Positions 59,951 through 64,000 of a stretch of DNA of 64,000 nt are shown here, piece by piece. The translations under genes and the position numbers were made by a program. Location of the stretch: assembly GCA_033557465.1 (NCBI GenBank), contig CM066033.1, positions 585,930,438 to 585,994,437 on the forward strand, given 5' to 3'. The notes under the pieces are model-generated. The model was not told the DNA's origin and made no database searches. It saw only the letters and a program-made list of their open reading frames with translations. Numbering within the stretch: the first letter of the stretch is position 1; each line of letters opens with the position of its first letter. This DNA comes from Ichthyophis bannanicus. Its lineage: Eukaryota; Chordata; Amphibia; Gymnophiona; Ichthyophiidae.

Positions 59951-61450
59951 CCCGCTAAAACAGGGGTCTCAAACTCAAATTGCTTTGAGAGCCAAATGAG
60001 GACTTGTAGAGTAACCCGGGGGCCGCACAAGACGCAGGCCTCATTTGCATAAGGGCATCATTTGCATAAGGGCATCATTTGCATAAATATTTGCATAATG
60101 TTACCATACACTAACACTTTGAGTAAAACATGTCCTCTTAATGAGTGTATGGATAAAGAAAGACTAAAAGATTTCTACCTTACTATAAACCAGTGCCAAC
60201 CGCCAGGCACATTAGGAACTACTAGAAACACTGTTCATTTAGAACCCATAGCAAACCTGCCATGTCCTAACAGCACTACCAGGACTCACAAAGCACCATA
60301 CCCTAACTATCAAAAGGCAACACTGGCAAATATTAAAATCAACACATTTCAGAGAATAACAATACATGACCTACTCGGGAAAGAGAAACAAGTGGCAATG
60401 TCAAATAGGAATTACATAAACAGAATACCTCAGCTCAGTTACACATGCAGAACATACACCATCACCAAACAAGGAATCACAATTTAGAAACAGGAAGACA
60501 ATTAAAACTGGGAACCCCAAAAGCCAAACTTAGAATGTACAACACTGTAGAAATAAAACTATACATTGATTTCCTCTTGTATTAAATAAAGTGCAGACGT
60601 TAAAGATGCACATTTCCAAGAGCTGACATATTTCAGTTAATAAATTCAAAATAAAGAGATATTTTTCTACCTTTTGTGCATTTTTTCTTTCAGTTGCAAT
60701 TGTTCCAGCCACTTTCTTCTGGTTTCTTTGTGTCTTCTGCTAACTCTCCATCGTCTGCTGTCCATTTGTCCTTTCTTCTTTCCCAGTTTTTTTCCATTCT
60801 CTCTACATCTGCTTTAACATACTAATCATTCTCCTTTTGCTCTTTCCTCATTCCTATTTCATCCACTCAAATAATACCCCTCCATCCTCAATCCCCACTT
60901 ACTCTCCCAAAAACCGGGCCAATTGTAGATTTTTTCCCTCCCACACAAAATATATTTCCCCTCTCCATTTCACTCTCCCAGCCCCATCCATTCTAATCGT
61001 CCCCCACATCAACTCCTTCTAGCTCCTGCCCCACCCTGCATCCGATCCCTTCTAGTCCCCGCTTCATCCGCCCTTTTCCAGTCCTAGCTCCCTCCCATCA
61101 CAGCCAATTTCTTTCCAAGCCCCCATCCCCATCAGCCCATTTCCATTCCAAGCCCCCTTCCACTCAGACCCAATTACCATTCCAAGGACCCTGTCCCCAT
61201 CAGCTATTTGCAGTTCAAGCTCCCCCTTCTACTCGGCCCATTTCCAGTCATAGCACCCCCCCCAGTCCATTACCAGTTCTAGCCACACAACCCCCATAGC
61301 CCATTATCGGTCCTAAGCCCTCCAACAGCCCACTTCCAGGCCAACCCTTCCATCGCCCCATCTTCATTCTTAGCCCCCCAATCAGACCACCTCCAGTCCT
61401 AACCCCATCTTGTCCATTACCAGTACATCCCCCCATCACCCCATTTCCAG

Positions 61451-62003
61451 TCCTACCCCCCCAGCCCCCAGCAGCCCACATCAAGTCCTGCTCCCCCCCC
61501 CAGCAGCCCACATCAATCCTGCTCCCCCCCAGCAGCCCACATCAAGTCCTGCCTCCCCCCCCCAGCAGCCCCACATCAAGTCCTGCTCCCCCCCAGCAGC
61601 CCAAATCAAGTCCTACTCCCCCCCCAGCAGCCCACATCAAGTCCTGCTCTCCCCCCCCCAGCAGCCCACATCAAGTCCTGCTCCCCCCCAGCAGCCCACA
61701 TCAATCCTGCTCCCCCCCCAGCAGCCCACATCAATCCTGCTCCCCCCAGCAGCCCACATCAATCCTGCTCCCCCCCCAGCAGCCCACATCAATCCTGCTC
61801 CCCCCCCACCAGCAGCCCACATCAATCCTGTCCCCCCCCAGCAGCCCACATCAATCCTGCTCCCCCCCCCAGCAGCCCACATCATCATGCTCCCCCCCCC
61901 AGCAGCCCACATCAATCCTGCTCCCCCCCCCCCCCAGCAGTACCACATCAATCCTGCTCCCCCCCCCCAGCAGCCCACATCAATCCTGCTCCCCCCCCCC
62001 CCC
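61451..62003. repeat. ~31-bp minisatellite, about 17 copies
   Basis: Unit CAGCAGCCCACATCAATCCT followed by GCTC and a C run of 6-14. Early units read CATCAAGTCCTGCTC, later ones CATCAATCCTGCTC. The C-run length varies from copy to copy. Confidence 0.93.
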
Positions 62004-62060
62004 GGGGGGAAACCTTAAACTTTAGAAAACAGCTGGCTGCTTGCTCCTGCCGCTGCCGCG

Positions 62061-62340
62061 CGGGGTAAGCAGCAATACCGCATGTCCCGCGGCCCCCCCC
62101 CCTGTCATTCTTCTCTGCTTCGGCTTTCAGAGCCGCGAAGGGAGAGCTTCTCCCTCGTGACTCTGTTAAGCCCCGCTGGGGCTTATGGGAAATTTCCCAT
62201 CTGCCCCGGCGAGCTTAACAGAGTCGCGAGGGAGAAGTTCTCCCTTCGCGGCTCTGAAGCCGAAGCAGAGAAGAACTGACAGGCAAGCAGGAAGGGATCG
62301 GGGTGGGCCGCGGGACGGGACATGCGGTATTGCCGCTATT
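62061..62340. repeat. Long GC-rich hairpin in the hAT element
   Basis: GCAATACCGCATGTCCCGC (about 62072) pairs with GCGGGACGGGACATGCGGTA (about 62310), and CTTCGGCTTTCAGAGCCGCG (about 62118) with its complement near 62250. The centre is near 62190. Rich in CpG. Confidence 0.85.
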
Positions 62341-62744
62341 TGCCGGGCCGATGGGAAGGGGCCGCGGGACAGTTGATTCTGCCGCTGCCACGGCAGCGGC
62401 AGCAGAAGCCGGGTTTTTTTTTCCCCTGTGTATCGCGGGCCGCACAAAGGTCTCTCGCGGGCCGCATGCGGCCCACGGGCCGCGTGTTTGAGACCCCTGT
62501 GCTAAAACAAGTGTGGTTGTGAACAAACAATGTGCATCAATGGCAAACTCTTGACAATAATCTCCAAAAAATGCTCAACTACCTAATTGGAAGAGGAGGA
62601 TACTGAACCTTGAAAAGAAAACCAGTGGCTGTACAAGATTACCATCCTTAAAACAGTATAAATATAAGATGAACCATATGCATAAATTTTGTATTATAAA
62701 TTTTAAAATGTATGATAAATTCTAAAAAAATCTAAAAAAACAGC

Positions 62745-63010
62745 TCACCCCCCCTTTCCCCCCTCCCCCTCCCCCTTCCTCCCTTCCCCTCCCCTTCCCC
62801 CCTCCCTCCCCTTCTCCCCTCCCCCTCCCCCTTCCCTCTCCCCTCCCCCTTTTTCCCTTACCTTTCCCCCTCTCTCCCCCCCTCTCTCCCCTCCCCCCTT
62901 CTCCCCTCTTCTCCCTCCCCCTTCCCCCTTCCCCCCCTTTTTTTCCCCCTTCCCTTTTTTCCCCCTTTTCCCCCCTTCCCCCTTCCCTCTCTTTTTTTCC
63001 TTTTTTCCCC
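62745..63010. repeat. Polypyrimidine C/T tract
   Basis: An almost pure C and T stretch of about 265 bp. The minus-strand Gly/Lys/Glu-rich frame through it is compositional. Confidence 0.9.
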
Positions 63011-64000
63011 AAGCCCCTCTTATTTTTGGTACATATTTTTTATTATTATTTTTATTTTTATCAATTTTAGGGAATTAATTTTGACCATTGGTTGTATTTA
63101 TTATATTTATTTATTTATTATATAGCTAATATGGTGCAGTTGTGTAGGAGCCTTTAAAAAGAGTAGTTGCGTTCTATGTTCCATGAATAAGATTATGAGT
63201 TGTGATGATTCCCCTCTCGATGTTTCAACTAATTTATATAATTTTATCTTACTGGTCTCAGTGTTATGTGTCAGCATGCTTAAACGTTTTTGACTACTTT
63301 TATGTATTATTGGCTTTATTTATTTATTTATTTCTTAAATTGTGTACATAGCTAATATGGTGTAGTTTTGTAGGAGCTCCTTAAAAAGAGTTGTTGCGTT
63401 CTATGTTCCATGAACAAGATTATGAGATGTTCCTTACATGTTTGAGTTTGCCAGGTTAGGCATTAATGAAAATATTTTAACATGTTGCCTCTTCATTTAT
63501 TTTGTAAATACATTTTATAGAACTAATAATTTATTTTTAGTAAGAGTACTTTGATTATTTATCACTCGTTTATATCGTGGTTTATAGATATAATCATTTT
63601 TGCAACAATTTGCCTTTTTATTGCTTTTGTGAATACAGTTCATAGATCTATTAATTTATTTTAGTGAGAAGAGTTCATTATTTGTTTACTTCGTATTGCA
63701 TATATACAAGCATCTTTGAAAAATTTTGCCTTGGTTTCTCTTTCTCTATCGCGCTAGATCAGCGTGAGGTTTAGCTAGTTGGCAAGGTTGTTTTTTGAAT
63801 CTTGAGCGTTCTTAATGTTTTATCAATGGGTTTAAGGTGTTTTTAATTTAAGGTTGATTGCTTTTTATAGTCGTTCTTTTTAACCATTTGTTTTTATAAA
63901 GCATATGCTACACGTTTTTCAAGTGGTTGGTATGAGCGCAATTTTGAATTAATTTTGTTTTATGATCCTTTCAATCGTGTCAATAATCTAGCGCGTTTCT
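63011..64000. repeat. AT-rich sequence with a 226-bp-offset duplication
   Basis: ATAGCTAATATGGTG..AGTT, then GTTGCGTTCTATGTTCCATG, occur at 63122-63205 and again at 63348-63430. A second pair of similar stretches lies near 63500 and 63625. No gene is visible up to the window end. Confidence 0.65.

Larger units (their letters stand above)
59961..62499. mobile_element. Complete non-autonomous hAT element (2.5 kb)
   Basis: Inverted ends CAGGGGTCTCAAAC and GTTTGAGACCCCTG are flanked by CGCTAAAA and TGCTAAAA (8 bp, one mismatch). Inside, left to right: subterminal CATTTGCATAA repeats, a 141-codon frame at 60062-60487 without recognised motifs, an AT-rich part, a pyrimidine tract, a 31-bp minisatellite, and a long GC-rich hairpin. 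No transposase. It serves as the reference for the partial relatives at 30.6 and 47.9 kb. Confidence 0.9.

Noticed and set aside
60062..60487. 141-codon frame as a gene
   Set aside because: It lies in a non-autonomous hAT, has no recognised motif, and the homologous part at 48 kb has no equivalent open frame that I can see.
61410..62018. 202-codon repetitive frame
   Set aside because: It is a read-through of the 31-bp minisatellite, with copies shifting phase through C-run length.

Overview
This window is vertebrate nuclear DNA made almost entirely of transposable elements. I recognise no host protein-coding exon, no rRNA, no canonical tRNA gene and no prokaryotic feature. The mixture (CR1, L2, L1/Tx1-like and Penelope-type retroelements, Harbinger elements with split genes, many hAT-like foldback MITEs, tRNA-headed SINEs) fits an amphibian. 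A caecilian is my best guess; this rests on repeat style only.

Layout. 1-6.3 kb: a decayed autonomous Harbinger element with two divergent genes, a HARBI1-like DDE transposase (minus) and a Myb/SANT-like accessory gene (plus), each broken by nonsense codons. 8.0-11.2 kb: a minus-strand Tx1/L1-type LINE ORF2 remnant with a G-rich 3' tail. 11.5-12.4 kb: spliced exons of a second accessory-type gene. 12.7-14.5 kb: a 94-bp tandem array with four-monomer higher-order periodicity. 14.8-22.4 kb: a nested stack in which a CR1 is interrupted by a hAT MITE and by an L2, and the L2 is interrupted by a 3.3-kb Harbinger-like element (copy A) and a solo LTR. 24.1-25.3 kb: a large foldback and a Myb-like fragment. 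26.5-28.6 kb: a second CR1. 29.2-30.6 kb: L1 5'UTR and ORF1 remnant. 30.6-33.2 kb: hairpin-bearing non-autonomous DNA transposon sequence. 33.2-38.6 kb: Harbinger-like copy B, itself hosting hAT foldbacks and tRNA-like modules. 39-43 kb: SINE and L2 fragments. 43.25-44.5 kb: an unusual non-repetitive, homeodomain-motif-rich block that looks like a conserved non-coding element. 44.5-47.4 kb: an apparently intact 2.8-kb TIR transposon with one uninterrupted 574-codon gene. 47.9-52.0 kb: a hAT-like element with L2 and LTR insertions. 52.0-53.5 kb: Harbinger-like copy C (reverse orientation) with four tRNA-like modules. 53.5-59.0 kb: unexplained CA/TG-rich sequence with a SINE. 59.2 kb: a small hammerhead-ribozyme motif of the Penelope type. 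59.96-62.5 kb: a complete non-autonomous hAT with a minisatellite and a long GC-rich hairpin. 62.5-64 kb: pyrimidine- and AT-rich sequence.

The points most worth following up are the intact unassigned transposon at 44,526-47,360, the family of Harbinger-like elements (A, B, C) that has accumulated several tRNA-like RNA polymerase III modules, the hammerhead motif, the candidate conserved enhancer, and the nesting order, which is supported by target-site duplications and in one case by exact restoration of a reading frame at the empty site.
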